Counted from the first letter of the stretch, positions 27,100-37,756 are shown. The stretch is 64,000 nt of DNA from an uncultured Pelagibacteraceae bacterium (GCA_902524345.1 CABZCX010000005.1:1-64000); one strand, 5' to 3'. Made by a program: numbers and translations. The notes: generated by a model not told the origin, from the sequence alone.

Positions 27100-28870
27100 C
27101 TTTTTTGTAAAATCTTTTTTTTTTAAATACTTTTTTTTTGTACACTCTTTTATTTTTTAGTTTAATTATATTCTCATTTAATTTTACAGTGTCTAGATTT
27201 TTTAATTTTTCATAATACTCTATTAATTCAAGAGTTTTTTTTGATTTATTTTTTAAATCAATTATATATTCAGGTATAATTAAATTATTATCTGTTATTA
27301 TATCTATCTTCATTTTATTTTTTTTTTCGAAATATTTTAAATCTTCAATAAAATTTTCTTTTAAAAAATTTGAAATTTTTTCACAAACTTTTAGATTTAC
27401 AAATTTTGCTTTATTTATGACTGTCTTAAGTTCAACTAATTTTAATATTTTCAAGGCAAAAGACTCATCTGTAAGGTTAATCTTCCATTTAACTGCACTT
27501 TCCCTTAATCTTTGTCTTGACATTTCCAACAAACCAAAATTGCTTATTCTTCCAATTTGAATTCTCGCTCTATCAGTTCTACATTTTTCTTTTAATCTTC
27601 TCTCTACAAGCTTTCTATTCCCATAACTAAGCATGTCTATAAAATCGATAATTATTAATCCTGACAAATCCCTTATCTTAATTTGTCTAGCAATTTCGTC
27701 AGCTGCTTCAAGATTGGTATCTAGTGCGGTGCTTTCAACATTTTTTTGTTTTATAGAACTGCCTGAATTTATATCAATTGAAACTAAAGCCTCTGTAGGA
27801 TTAATAACCAAATATCCTCCAGATTTTAATTTTATCTCTGTTTCAAATATTTGATTGAGCTTTTGCTCAATACCTTCCTCAATAAATAACGGATTTTTAC
27901 CTCTATATTTTTTTATTTTTTTTACATGAGATGGCATCATCATTTTCATAAAATTTTGTGCTTTTTTGTATCCTTCGTTTCCTTCTACAAATATATTTTG
28001 AGTATTTTCATCATACATATCTCTTAAAGTTCTTTTTATAATTTCACTTTCTTGGTGAATTAAAGATGGAGCAATAGAATTTATTGCATTTTCTTTTATT
28101 TGGTTCCAAGTATTTATTAATGTTGTTAAATCGTGATCTATCTCGTTTTTTGTTTTATTACTACCAGCAGTCCTGACGATCAAACCCATTTCTTTAGGTA
28201 TTTCAATTTCATTAAGTATTGTTCTAATTTTTTTTCTATCAGCCGGATTGAATATTTTTCTGGAAATTCCTCCACCTTTGGCAGTATTCGGCATTAAAAC
28301 TATATATTTACCTGCAATGGATATAAAGGTACTTAAGGCAGCTCCTTTTTGACCTCTTTCATCTTTAATAACTTGAACAAGTATTACTTGATTTGGTTTA
28401 ATGACCTCCTGTATTTTGTATCTTTTAAATTTTGGTTTATTGTCATTTTTTTTTTCTTTCGAAATTTCAACATTTTCTTTTTCATCTTGATTTTTTATAT
28501 CTATAGGGTCCTCCAACTCTAAATTGCCTTCAGCAATTCGTTCTTCTTCTTTTTCCTCAACTTTTTTTGATAATTCTTCTCGAGCTTTTTCCTCTTCAAA
28601 TTTGATTATTTCAAGATCACTTCTAGGAATTTGATAGTAGTCTGATTGAATATCATTAAAAGAGAGAAAACCATGTCTTTCTCTGCCAAAGTCTACAAAA
28701 GCAGCTTGTAAAGACGGTTCAATTCTACTTACCTTACCTAGATAAATATTATTTTTAATTAAATTATTTTTTAAGCCTTCGTACTCGTAATCCTCAATGT
28801 TGTCATTTGATTTAAGTACAACTCTAGTTTCATTTGGATGCGAAGCATCAATATATAAATTTTTATCCAT
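27092..28870 (-). CDS. rne: Ribonuclease E/G family endoribonuclease
   Basis: A 592-residue RNase E/G catalytic half without the long C-terminal degradosome scaffold of E. coli RNase E. The S1 domain (about 30-130 and on) contains a charged insertion of about 75 residues (around 85-155, many E and K). Catalytic residues lie in EALVSIDINSGSS and LIIIDFIDM. The CRTDRARIQIG segment matches the zinc-link area, with one visible cysteine. The C-terminal tail is lysine-rich (KKVFKKKRFYKKAK). Length lies between RNase G (about 490) and full RNase E, so naming is tentative. Confidence 0.9.
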   Translation of the reverse strand: MDKNLYIDASHPNETRVVLKSNDNIEDYEYEGLKNNLIKNNIYLGKVSRIEPSLQAAFVDFGRERHGFLSFNDIQSDYYQIPRSDLEIIKFEEEKAREELSKKVEEKEEERIAEGNLELEDPIDIKNQDEKENVEISKEKKNDNKPKFKRYKIQEVIKPNQVILVQVIKDERGQKGAALSTFISIAGKYIVLMPNTAKGGGISRKIFNPADRKKIRTILNEIEIPKEMGLIVRTAGSNKTKNEIDHDLTTLINTWNQIKENAINSIAPSLIHQESEIIKRTLRDMYDENTQNIFVEGNEGYKKAQNFMKMMMPSHVKKIKKYRGKNPLFIEEGIEQKLNQIFETEIKLKSGGYLVINPTEALVSIDINSGSSIKQKNVESTALDTNLEAADEIARQIKIRDLSGLIIIDFIDMLSYGNRKLVERRLKEKCRTDRARIQIGRISNFGLLEMSRQRLRESAVKWKINLTDESFALKILKLVELKTVINKAKFVNLKVCEKISNFLKENFIEDLKYFEKKNKMKIDIITDNNLIIPEYIIDLKNKSKKTLELIEYYEKLKNLDTVKLNENIIKLKNKRVYKKKVFKKKRFYKKAK

Positions 28871-28968
28871 ATTGTTTGTGTTGATTTTTTGATTGAGTAA
28901 TTCATTGTAAATTTTGAGTATTCTTTATGCCATATCTTTAACAAATTCCCGTATATAATGGAATTAAA

Positions 28969-31305
28969 ATGAGTAGAATTTTAAAAAAAATATTTATTGG
29001 TATTATTGGTATTTCGCTAATTACCTTTACATTGATAACGGTAATTTTGTGGAATTTTTCAAATAATATCCCTGACTATAAGTTTTTAAAGAACTATAAA
29101 CCACCAGTATCGAGTAAAATGTATTCAGGAAATGGTGAATTAGTATCTGACTTCTCAAAAGAAAAAAGAATATTTGTTCCTTATAGTTCCATTCCACAAA
29201 AAGTTATTAATGCTTTTTTATCTGCCGAAGATAAAAATTTTTTTTCACATCCTGGTGTAGATGCAAAAGGAGTTCTTCGAGCAATTATTAACAATATTGG
29301 TAATATATTTACTTCAAAAAGATTAGAGGGAGCATCTACGATTACTCAGCAAGTAGCAAAGAATTTTTTATTAACTAATGAAGTAAGTATAAATAGAAAA
29401 ATTAAAGAGGCAATTCTCGCATTTAGAATTGAAAGAGCACTTTCGAAGGAGAGGATACTTGAGTTATACTTGAATCAAATTTATTTAGGAAGTGGTGCAT
29501 ATGGGGTGGCAGCAGCTAGTTTGGAATATTTTGATAAATCAATAAAAGAACTTAATTATATTGAGTCTGCGATGCTAGCAGCATTACCTAAGGCACCAAG
29601 TAAATATAACCCATACCGCAATTTGGACTTAGCTAAATTCAGAAGAGATTTGGTATTAAAAAATTTATTAGAAAATAATTTTATTAACTCAAATCAATAT
29701 AAAAATTTTAAATCTCAAAAAATCCAACTTAAAAAAGCGAAAAAAGTTTTTCTTGAAGATGCTCAATATTACATTGAGGATGTGAGAAAAAATGTAATTG
29801 AAACCTTAACTTACGAGAAAGTTTACAAACAAGGATTTAATATCAATACACCTATCAATCTAGAATTACAAAAAATTGCTACTACATCACTAAGAGAGGG
29901 ATTAATTGAGTATGATAAAAGAAAAGGTTGGAGAGGACCAATTAAGAATAAAAAATTGAACAAAAATTGGTTTAATGATCTTGATAAGTACGAAATAGAA
30001 AAGTCGATAAAATGGAAAATAGCGATAATAAAAAAAATAAATAAATTTTCTGCTGAAATAGAAACTAAAGATAAATTAAAAGGCGTTATAAAATATCAAG
30101 ATATAACTTGGACTAAAAAAGAATTTGATGATTTATTAAAAGTTGGAGACGTTGTTTATGTTGAGCAAATTTCAGAAAATAATTTTAGTCTTCAACAAAT
30201 TCCTAAAATTAATGGAGGTATCGTTGTTATGGATCCCTACACTGGAAGAGTAATTGCTATTTCAGGGGGTTTTAGTTTTAAAAATAGTGAGTTTAATAGA
30301 GCTTCACAAGCTTTAAGACAACCAGGATCAGCTTTTAAACCTTTTGTATATGCTTTAGCTTTAGAAAATAATTTCACCCCTTCGTCTTTAGTTTTAGATG
30401 CACCTCTAGTTTTAGATCAAGGATCAGATTTGAAGATGTGGAAGCCTGAAAATTATGGAAAAAAATTTTATGGTCCTTCTACTTTAAGAATAGGCTTAGA
30501 AAAATCTAGAAATTTGATGACTGTTCGAATTGCACAAAAAATAGGCATAAAAAATTTGGCTAAATTTTCTAAAAATCTTGGTATATATGATGAACCTGAC
30601 GAACTTTTATCGATATCCTTAGGTTCTGCAGAAACAACACTATTGAAACTTACTTCTGCTTATTCTGCTTTCGTTAATGGAGGTAAGTTAGTAACACCAA
30701 TTTTAATTGATCGTATTCAAGATAGTGAGGGAAATACGATTTTAAATAATGAAAAAAGAAACTGTAGTAATTGTGATATGATTTCATTCACCGGAAGTGC
30801 TTATCCTGAAATTAAAGATACTTATAAACAAATTTTCTCGCCTCAGACAGCTTATCAAGTTACTTCATTATTAGAGGGAGTAGTTAAAAGAGGAACTGGA
30901 AAAAAATTAAGAGATCTTAACTTAAATCTAGCAGGCAAAACTGGTACAACTAACGAAAATACTGACACATGGTTTATTGGTTTTACATCAAACTTGGTTA
31001 TAGGTGTTTATGTAGGAATGGATAATCCTGAACCCTTGGGTAAGTTTGAAACTGGTTCAAAAACAGCTTTACCTATATTTAAAAAATTTGTTGAAAGAGC
31101 TATTAAAAAATCAGATGCGAGACCTTTTAAAGTATCAAAAGGTATTACAATGATGGTAGTTGATCAATTAACTGGACAAAAAGCTAAATTTACATCAAAG
31201 AACACAATTTTAGAGGCCTATAAAAGCAAAAATGTAATTGATGGAAAAATATTATATTTAAATAATAATAGATTAGATACTAATAATATATTAAGGTTTT
31301 ATTAA
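28969..31305 (+). CDS. mrcA: Penicillin-binding protein 1A (bifunctional peptidoglycan synthase)
   Basis: A class A PBP of 778 residues anchored by an N-terminal membrane helix (about 8-28). The glycosyltransferase domain has SAEDKNFFSHPGVD and GASTITQQVAKNF, then LELYLNQIYLGSGAYGVAAA. An OB-like region follows (about 320-410). The transpeptidase domain has the active SxxK in GSAFKPFVYA, SRN-type EKSRNLMTVR, and KTGTTNENTDTWF. This is the full set of motifs needed for peptidoglycan polymerisation and cross-linking. Its stop overlaps the prfB start by one base. Confidence 0.95.
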   Translation: MSRILKKIFIGIIGISLITFTLITVILWNFSNNIPDYKFLKNYKPPVSSKMYSGNGELVSDFSKEKRIFVPYSSIPQKVINAFLSAEDKNFFSHPGVDAKGVLRAIINNIGNIFTSKRLEGASTITQQVAKNFLLTNEVSINRKIKEAILAFRIERALSKERILELYLNQIYLGSGAYGVAAASLEYFDKSIKELNYIESAMLAALPKAPSKYNPYRNLDLAKFRRDLVLKNLLENNFINSNQYKNFKSQKIQLKKAKKVFLEDAQYYIEDVRKNVIETLTYEKVYKQGFNINTPINLELQKIATTSLREGLIEYDKRKGWRGPIKNKKLNKNWFNDLDKYEIEKSIKWKIAIIKKINKFSAEIETKDKLKGVIKYQDITWTKKEFDDLLKVGDVVYVEQISENNFSLQQIPKINGGIVVMDPYTGRVIAISGGFSFKNSEFNRASQALRQPGSAFKPFVYALALENNFTPSSLVLDAPLVLDQGSDLKMWKPENYGKKFYGPSTLRIGLEKSRNLMTVRIAQKIGIKNLAKFSKNLGIYDEPDELLSISLGSAETTLLKLTSAYSAFVNGGKLVTPILIDRIQDSEGNTILNNEKRNCSNCDMISFTGSAYPEIKDTYKQIFSPQTAYQVTSLLEGVVKRGTGKKLRDLNLNLAGKTGTTNENTDTWFIGFTSNLVIGVYVGMDNPEPLGKFETGSKTALPIFKKFVERAIKKSDARPFKVSKGITMMVVDQLTGQKAKFTSKNTILEAYKSKNVIDGKILYLNNNRLDTNNILRFY

Positions 31306-32400
31306 TGGATACAAAATACTTAGATTTTAAAAGAGATATTGAAAAGATTAATCAAAGAGTGAAGGAGTATCTTTGAAAAGAATGATATTTATAAAAAATT
31401 AGAAAGCCACAATAAAAAGATACTTGATGTAAATTTTTGGAAAGATAAATCAATCTCTCAAAAAGTTATTAAAGAAAAAAAATTGTATGAAGAATTAGTA
31501 AGTTCTTACGAAAAATCTATTAATAATTTAAAAGACTTTGATGAACTCAATAAATTGGCTATTGAAGAAAGAAACACAAATTTTCAAAATGAATTATTAA
31601 AAAATATTAAAGATTTGAGAGCATTAGTAAAAAAAAATGAGATAAGATGTTTTTTGTCAAGTGAAGCAGATTCTCTTGATTGCTATATAGAGATACATGC
31701 AGGTGCGGGTGGTACAGAAAGTCAGGATTGGGCAGAAATGTTGAGAAGAATGTATCTAAAATGGTCTGTTCAAAAAAAGTTTAAGTCAAGTTTGATCAGT
31801 GAACATAAAGGTGACGAAGCAGGAATTAAATCATCTACAATTAAAATTGAGGGAGATTATGTTTTTGGATGGTTAAAAAAAGAGTCAGGTATTCATAGAC
31901 TGGTAAGAATTTCACCGTTCGACTCTGGCGCTAGAAGACATACAAGTTTCGCAAGTGTTTGGGTTTATCCAGTTGTAGATGAAAACATCAACATAGAAAT
32001 TTTGGATAAAGATTTAAGAATTGATACTTATCGTTCGAGTGGAGCAGGCGGACAACATGTTAATACGACAGATAGCGCTGTAAGAATTACTCATATACCT
32101 ACAAAAATTGTTGTTCAGTGCCAAAATGAGAGATCTCAACATAAAAATAAAGAAACATGTTTAAATATGCTCAAAGCAAGACTTTATGATTATGAAATAA
32201 AAAAAAAGGAAAAAGAAAATCAAAGTCATGAATCTACAAAATCAGAAATTGGATGGGGTCATCAGATTAGATCTTATGTTTTACAACCTTATAGACTTGT
32301 TAAGGACAATAGGTCAAATCATGAAAGTACAGATCCAGATAAAGTGTTAAATGGAGATATTGATCAGTTTCTAGAGAAATCATTATATCAAGATATATGA
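31305..32400 (+). CDS. prfB: Peptide chain release factor 2 (programmed +1 frameshift)
   Basis: Recognises UGA and UAA stop codons. The ATG at 31305 opens a 23-codon frame (MDTKYLDFKRDIEKINQRVK...) that reaches an in-frame TGA at 31374-31376. Reading continues in the +1 frame from 31375, giving about 364 residues in total. The anticodon-like tripeptide is in ISPFDSGARRHTSF, and the GGQ motif is in SSGAGGQHVNTTDSAVR. It lies between mrcA (one-base overlap) and the AsmA-like gene (four-base overlap). The frameshift is the well-known autoregulatory device of this family. Confidence 0.96.
31363..31376 (+). promoter_or_regulatory. prfB +1 frameshift signal
   Basis: An internal Shine-Dalgarno-like AGGAG (31363-31367) is followed after three bases by CTT (31371-31373) and TGA (31374-31376). 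This is the classical AGGnnG-TAT-CTT-TGA arrangement that promotes slippage to the +1 frame when release factor 2 is scarce. Confidence 0.9.
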
Positions 32401-34583
32401 AAATAATTTCAAAAATTACAATAATATTTACCCTAGTTACTATTATATTTTTAACTTATTTTAGTTTTGTAGGAATTGAAACAGATAAACTTAATAATCA
32501 AATAAAAAGTAAATTAACAAGTGTACATAAGAATCTCGATCTTGAATTAAAGCAAATAAATTTAAAGCTTAACCCATTAGAACTAAAAATAAACGTAAAA
32601 ATCTTAGGAGCAAAAATTAAAAGTAGAAAAGAAGTCTTAGAAACTGAAAGCATCAAAACTAAAATATCTTTAATTTCTTTTTTCAAAGATGAATTTGTGA
32701 TTAAAAATCTTGATATTTCAACTAAGTCTATGGATATTAGTGATTTAATATCATTTACAAAAACCTTTAACAACAACCCAAAATTAATAATTTTTGAAAA
32801 ACTTATTCAGGTTAATGGTTTTATTTTAGCAGATTTAAAAATTAATTTCGACAATAAAGGAAATATAAAAAATGATTACTTTGCAAAAGGATATGTAAAA
32901 GATGCAAAATTAAGTTTTTTTAAAAATTATAAATTACATGATTTAAATTTTGTGTTTAAAATTGAAAAGGATAACTTAGAAATCCAAGATATTGAATTTG
33001 TATTCAATGATATTAATTTTATATCAGATACAGTAAATTTAAAAAAAAATAAACTAGGATATACCTTGAAAGGAAACCTCGATAATAAGCTTGTTGAATT
33101 AAATAATAAAAACTTTGCTTTATTGGAGGAAAGATTTATTCCAGATTTGAGTGTTGAAAAAATAATTTTTGGCTCAAAAAATGAATTTTTATTCAATTTA
33201 GATAAAAATTTTAAAATTTCAAATGAGTATATACTTTCTAATATTGATATTAAAAAATTTCAAATAACAAATAATTTTAAATTAAAAAATATTTTTCCAA
33301 AAATTAATGATAAAGTTTTCATTGAAAATAATAATTTAAAAATAGAATATAATAAAAGTAATTTTTATATTGAAGGAAAAGGTGACATTTATCTGCAAGA
33401 TAATAAAGATTATATTGATTTTAAAATTGAGAAAAAAAATCAATTCATAAATTTTGAGGGTTTGATAAAATTAAACAAAGATCCTTTCATCATAAATTTT
33501 TTAAACTTTAAAAAAGATCAAAATTATGAAACAAAAATTAAATTTAATGGATATAGGGATGCTACAAAAAAAATTTTTCTAAAATCGATTAGGCTCGATG
33601 AAAATAAAAATATTATTGAGGCAAAAAATATCCAACTTTCCTCTAAATTTAAGATAAAAAGTATTAACAATATTAATGCTGATTATGTAGACATCCAAGA
33701 TCAACAAAATATTTTTAACATAAAAAAAACTAATAATAAATATGTACTACAGGGTAGTAGTTTTAATGGGGATAGCTTACTTGAAAATATTTTGGTTGGT
33801 GATGAGAATAAAGATTATTTTAAGGAAGATTTTGAGCTAATTTTGAAAATAAAAAAAGTTCGTTTAGATAACGAGTTTAATTTAAAAAATTTATCCGGTA
33901 ATTTAAAATTTAAAAAACAAAAATTGTTTGAAGGAAATCTTAAAGGAGATTTTACAAACCAAAAAGAAATGAAATTTACAGTTATTACGAAAGATAACAA
34001 AACTATCACTACTTTATTTTTAGATTTTGCTAAACCAATAGTCAAAAAATACAAATTTATTAAAGGGTTTGATGATGGGATTTTAGATTTTTACAGTATT
34101 AAAGATGGTGATGTTTCTAATTCTACACTAAAAATCTATGATTTTAAGTTAAAAGAACTTCCTACTTTAACTAAATTATTAACCCTTGCTTCTCTTCAAG
34201 GTATTGCCGATATTTTGTCTGGTGAGGGAATAAGATTTGATGAATTTGAGATGAAGTTTGAAAATAAAAAAAAGTTAATGACTATAAATGAAATCTATGC
34301 AATTGGTCCTGCTATATCTGTATTGATGAATGGATACGTCGAAAAAGATAAATTGATAAGCCTGAGAGGAACATTGGTTCCAGCAACTACAATTAATAAA
34401 GCAATAGGTACTATTCCTGTTTTGGGGAAAATATTAGTTGGCTCGAAGACTGGGGAGGGTGTTTTTGGTGTAAGTTTTAAGGTTAAAGGTCCACCTAAAA
34501 ATTTAGAGACATCTGTTAACCCAATTAAAACTTTAACTCCCAGATTTATAACAAGAACTCTAGAAAAAATTAAAAAAAACTAA
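32397..34583 (+). CDS. AsmA/YhdP-like envelope protein
   Basis: A 728-residue protein with a single N-terminal membrane helix (about 5-24) and a long repetitive beta-rich body, as in AsmA-like proteins that bridge the envelope and are linked to phospholipid transport. The C-terminal 120 residues match the conserved AsmA/YhdP (DUF3971-type) domain: SLQGIADILSGEGIRFDEF, LRGTLVPATTINKAIG and PVLGKILVGSKTGEGVFGVS. The start overlaps the prfB stop by four bases. The 3' end shares a CTAA with tyrS on the other strand. Confidence 0.82.
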   Translation: MKIISKITIIFTLVTIIFLTYFSFVGIETDKLNNQIKSKLTSVHKNLDLELKQINLKLNPLELKINVKILGAKIKSRKEVLETESIKTKISLISFFKDEFVIKNLDISTKSMDISDLISFTKTFNNNPKLIIFEKLIQVNGFILADLKINFDNKGNIKNDYFAKGYVKDAKLSFFKNYKLHDLNFVFKIEKDNLEIQDIEFVFNDINFISDTVNLKKNKLGYTLKGNLDNKLVELNNKNFALLEERFIPDLSVEKIIFGSKNEFLFNLDKNFKISNEYILSNIDIKKFQITNNFKLKNIFPKINDKVFIENNNLKIEYNKSNFYIEGKGDIYLQDNKDYIDFKIEKKNQFINFEGLIKLNKDPFIINFLNFKKDQNYETKIKFNGYRDATKKIFLKSIRLDENKNIIEAKNIQLSSKFKIKSINNINADYVDIQDQQNIFNIKKTNNKYVLQGSSFNGDSLLENILVGDENKDYFKEDFELILKIKKVRLDNEFNLKNLSGNLKFKKQKLFEGNLKGDFTNQKEMKFTVITKDNKTITTLFLDFAKPIVKKYKFIKGFDDGILDFYSIKDGDVSNSTLKIYDFKLKELPTLTKLLTLASLQGIADILSGEGIRFDEFEMKFENKKKLMTINEIYAIGPAISVLMNGYVEKDKLISLRGTLVPATTINKAIGTIPVLGKILVGSKTGEGVFGVSFKVKGPPKNLETSVNPIKTLTPRFITRTLEKIKKN

Positions 34584-35809
34584 CTCAATTGAATTCTAAT
34601 ATGTCTTTTTTTTCCAATTGATAGTTTTACATAGTTATCTTTAAAAATTTTATCTGAAATTATAAACTTTTCATCCTCAATAATTTGATTATTTATTTTG
34701 ACTGCTTTCCCTTTAATCAATCTCCTTACTTCACTTTTTGATTGCTCAAATTTTGCTAAAACCACTAAATCAAGAATATTTATATTTTCATTCAATATTT
34801 TTTTACTTAATTCAATCGATGGAAGACTTGAACCTGAAGAATTATCTGAAAATGCCTCTTTTGCGATTTTTTCTGATTTTAATGACTCTTTTTCACCATG
34901 AAGCATTTCAGTTGTTTTATTTGCGAGTAAAATTTTTAACTGATTTATATTTCGGTCACTAAGGTTTTCAATCTCTTGAGTTTCTATATCCGTGAAAAAT
35001 TTTAAGAATTTTTTTACATCTCTATCATCTGTATTTCGCCAAAATTGCCAATAGTCGTATGGTGAAAGAAATTTTTTATCAAGCCAAACCGCGCCATCAG
35101 CAGTTTTACCCATTTTAGCTCCACTTGCTAAAGTAATCAGTGGCGTGGTTAAACCAAAAGCTTCTTTATCAGAATATTTTTTGATTAAATCAACACCATT
35201 GATTATATTTCCCCACTGGTCTGACCCACCTATCTGCAATATGCAATTTTCTTTATTGTTTAATTCTAAAAAATCATATGCCTGGAGTATCATATAATTG
35301 AACTCCATATAACTCAATGACTGTTCTCTTTCCAAACGTGTTTTAACACTATCAAATGATAGCATTTTATTTATAGTAAAGTGTTTACCAATTTTTCTTA
35401 AAAAATTAATATAGTTAAGGTTCTTTAACCATTTATAATTATCCACAAATATCGGTTTAGTTTTCTTATTTTTTTTATCTAAATATTTTTCTAATATTTT
35501 TTTAATATTTTTTGAATTTTTTAAAATCTCTTTTTCAGATAGCAATTTACGTGTTTTATCTTTTCCAGATGGGTCCCCAATTCTTGTGGTACCCCCTCCT
35601 AATAACACTATTGGTCTATGACCATGCTTTTGGAGAAGCCTTAAACACATTATTTGAAGTAAACTACCCACATGAAGACTTTCAGCAGTGCAATCAAAAC
35701 CGATATATGCTGAAATTTTTTTTTTGTCTAATAACTCTGATAGCCCTTTCTCACTAGTACATTGATAAAAAAAACCTCTTTCTTTAAATTCTTTCAAAAA
35801 TTTATTCAT
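34580..35809 (-). CDS. tyrS: Tyrosyl-tRNA synthetase
   Basis: Class I aminoacyl-tRNA synthetase of 409 residues. The HIGH-type motif is SLHVGSLLQI (about 43-52), tyrosine-binding residues are near YIGFDCTAESLHVG and MILQAYDFLEL with GGSDQWGNI, and the KMSKS-type motif is AKMGKTADGA. The C-terminal S4-like domain (about 340-409, SEVRRLIKGKAVKINNQII) is present. It is divergent from anmK across a 47-base gap. Confidence 0.96.
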   Translation of the reverse strand: MNKFLKEFKERGFFYQCTSEKGLSELLDKKKISAYIGFDCTAESLHVGSLLQIMCLRLLQKHGHRPIVLLGGGTTRIGDPSGKDKTRKLLSEKEILKNSKNIKKILEKYLDKKNKKTKPIFVDNYKWLKNLNYINFLRKIGKHFTINKMLSFDSVKTRLEREQSLSYMEFNYMILQAYDFLELNNKENCILQIGGSDQWGNIINGVDLIKKYSDKEAFGLTTPLITLASGAKMGKTADGAVWLDKKFLSPYDYWQFWRNTDDRDVKKFLKFFTDIETQEIENLSDRNINQLKILLANKTTEMLHGEKESLKSEKIAKEAFSDNSSGSSLPSIELSKKILNENINILDLVVLAKFEQSKSEVRRLIKGKAVKINNQIIEDEKFIISDKIFKDNYVKLSIGKKRHIRIQLS

Positions 35810-35856
35810 AAGTTTATAGTCTTACAATATACAAATTTTTTTAAAAAAAAATAATA

Positions 35857-37020
35857 ATGGGTAAGTTATATACAGCATTAGGATTAATGAGTGGAACTTC
35901 AATAGATGGAGTAGATGCATCTATTATAAAGTCTGATGGTGATCGAGTATATTCAGCTTTATTTGATAGGTATTTTGAGTATGGGGATAAAATAAGACAA
36001 AAAATACTTGATATTAGAGCAAAAATTTTAGTTCCAGATCACCTTATTAAACATGAAGGCGAAATTAAAGATATAGAAAGAGAAATTACACTCTTCCATT
36101 CAAATGTAGTTAAAGAAATTATAAACAATAATAAAATAGATGTAGATCTATTAGGCTTTCATGGACAAACGATATTTCACGATAGTAAAAATAAAATTAC
36201 TAAACAATTAGGTGATGGAAAACTCTTATCACAATTAACAAAAAAAAAGGTAGTTTATAATTTTAGAGAAAACGATTTAAATAATGGGGGTCAAGGTGCT
36301 CCATTAACACCGATTTTTCATAACTTAATTGCGAATAAATATTTAAAAGAAAAATTGGATAAATCTTATTCTGTTAATTTTGTTAATATTGGAGGAATTT
36401 CAAATATTACACAAACAGTTAAATGGGATGAATTAGATAAAAAAAAAAATTATATAAAAGCATGTGACATAGCTCCAGGAAATTGTTTAATAGATGAGTG
36501 GGTTAGAAAAAAATCAAAAAAGAAATATGATATTGGTGGAAAATTAGCAAGTATTGGTAAAACAGATGAACTAATTCTAAATCAAGCTTTAGAAAATTTT
36601 AATATTGGCCCACCTTATAAAGATTCATTGGATATAAAAGATTTTGATATATCTTTTGCAAAAGGTCTTTCTTTAGAAGATGGAACATCGACATTAGCAG
36701 ATTTTACATCATCACAAATTTCAAAAGCTCTAAAATATTTTAAGGACCCAAAAAAAAATACAATATTTTTGGTTTGTGGCGGAGGTAGAAAAAATGAATA
36801 TTTAATGAAATCAATCTTAAGATCATTTGATTTAATTGAAGATAAAAAAAAAATAAAATTTTATCCTATAGAAGAACATGGTATTGATGGTGACTTTGTA
36901 GAATCACAAGCTTTTGGTTATCTTGCAATCAGATCTTTTTTAAATTTACCAATATCTTTTCCAAATACCACTGGATGCAAAAAGCCAATTTCTGGAGGCA
37001 AAATAATTCAGAATTTTTAA
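35857..37020 (+). CDS. anmK: Anhydro-N-acetylmuramic acid kinase AnmK
   Basis: Phosphorylates and opens 1,6-anhydro-MurNAc in cell-wall recycling. The 387-residue protein begins GLMSGTSIDGVDASIIKSDG, the family hallmark. Further landmarks are LLGFHGQTIFHDSKN, FRENDLNNGGQGAPLTPIFH, FVNIGGISNITQ and KACDIAPGNCLIDEWV. In many relatives it is divergent from tyrS, as here. The 3' end shares a TTAA with the hydrolase gene on the opposite strand. Confidence 0.94.
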   Translation: MGKLYTALGLMSGTSIDGVDASIIKSDGDRVYSALFDRYFEYGDKIRQKILDIRAKILVPDHLIKHEGEIKDIEREITLFHSNVVKEIINNNKIDVDLLGFHGQTIFHDSKNKITKQLGDGKLLSQLTKKKVVYNFRENDLNNGGQGAPLTPIFHNLIANKYLKEKLDKSYSVNFVNIGGISNITQTVKWDELDKKKNYIKACDIAPGNCLIDEWVRKKSKKKYDIGGKLASIGKTDELILNQALENFNIGPPYKDSLDIKDFDISFAKGLSLEDGTSTLADFTSSQISKALKYFKDPKKNTIFLVCGGGRKNEYLMKSILRSFDLIEDKKKIKFYPIEEHGIDGDFVESQAFGYLAIRSFLNLPISFPNTTGCKKPISGGKIIQNF

Positions 37021-37673
37021 TATAATGTGGTTTCTTTTTTTATATATTTATCTAAAACTTTGACTAAGTCGGCTTCATTTTTTGAAAAAAAATGATTTGC
37101 CTCTTGAATAGATTGAAATTCAACTTTGATACCTTTTTGATTGCTTAATCTTTTATTTAATTCATTGATGTACTCAACGGGAACTAGTTCATCTTTCCTT
37201 CCATAAACCATTAATCCAGAAGTAGGACATGGAGATAAAAAAGAAAAATCATAAACATTTGGTTGAGGTGATATTGCAATAAATCTATTTATTTCTGGTC
37301 GTCGCATTAATAACTGCATCGCTATTAATGAGCCAAAAGAAAAGCCAGAAACCCAACATTGTGAATTATCAAAATTTTCTCTTTCTAGCCAATCTAATGC
37401 AGCAGCTGCATCAGCAAGTTCACCTTGTCCATTATCAAACTCCCCATCACTTTTTCCAACACCTCTAAAATTTACACGACAAACTGAGAAATTGTTATCC
37501 ATAAAAGAGTGAAATGTTTCCACAACAACTTTGTTATTCATTGTTCCTCCATACTGGGGATGTGGTTGTAAAATCAATGCTATTGGTGAGGTACTTTTTT
37601 TACTTTTAAAATATTTAGCTTCGAGTCTTCCAGCTGGACCAGGAATAAAAATTTCTAAAATTTTATTATCCAT
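37017..37673 (-). CDS. Alpha/beta hydrolase (dienelactone-hydrolase-like)
   Basis: A 218-residue soluble alpha/beta hydrolase of the COG2945-like type. The nucleophile elbow is CWVSGFSFGSLIAMQ (G-F-S-F-G, about 105-120). The acid residue is likely in MVYGRKDELVPVEYI, and the histidine in QEANHFFSKNE near 197. The N-terminal LILQPHPQYGGTMNNKVV supplies the oxyanion region. The substrate is unknown. It is convergent with anmK and divergent from iscR across 135 bases that carry the IscR-type site. Confidence 0.8.
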   Translation of the reverse strand: MDNKILEIFIPGPAGRLEAKYFKSKKSTSPIALILQPHPQYGGTMNNKVVVETFHSFMDNNFSVCRVNFRGVGKSDGEFDNGQGELADAAAALDWLERENFDNSQCWVSGFSFGSLIAMQLLMRRPEINRFIAISPQPNVYDFSFLSPCPTSGLMVYGRKDELVPVEYINELNKRLSNQKGIKVEFQSIQEANHFFSKNEADLVKVLDKYIKKETTLY

Positions 37674-37756
37674 AATTGTTAATGATAACTATTCTCAAAA
37701 AAAAAATAGACATATCACAAGTACGTGACAAATTGATAGTTTTTTTTTAAGGCTAT

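Noticed and set aside
28954..28959. TATAAT close to the mrcA start, suggesting a leaderless transcript
   Set aside because: There is no -35 match at any spacing, and such hexamers are frequent by chance in A/T-rich DNA.
31483..32400. prfB starting at 31483 (truncated release factor 2)
   Set aside because: The upstream frame and the frameshift signal show that the gene starts at 31305.
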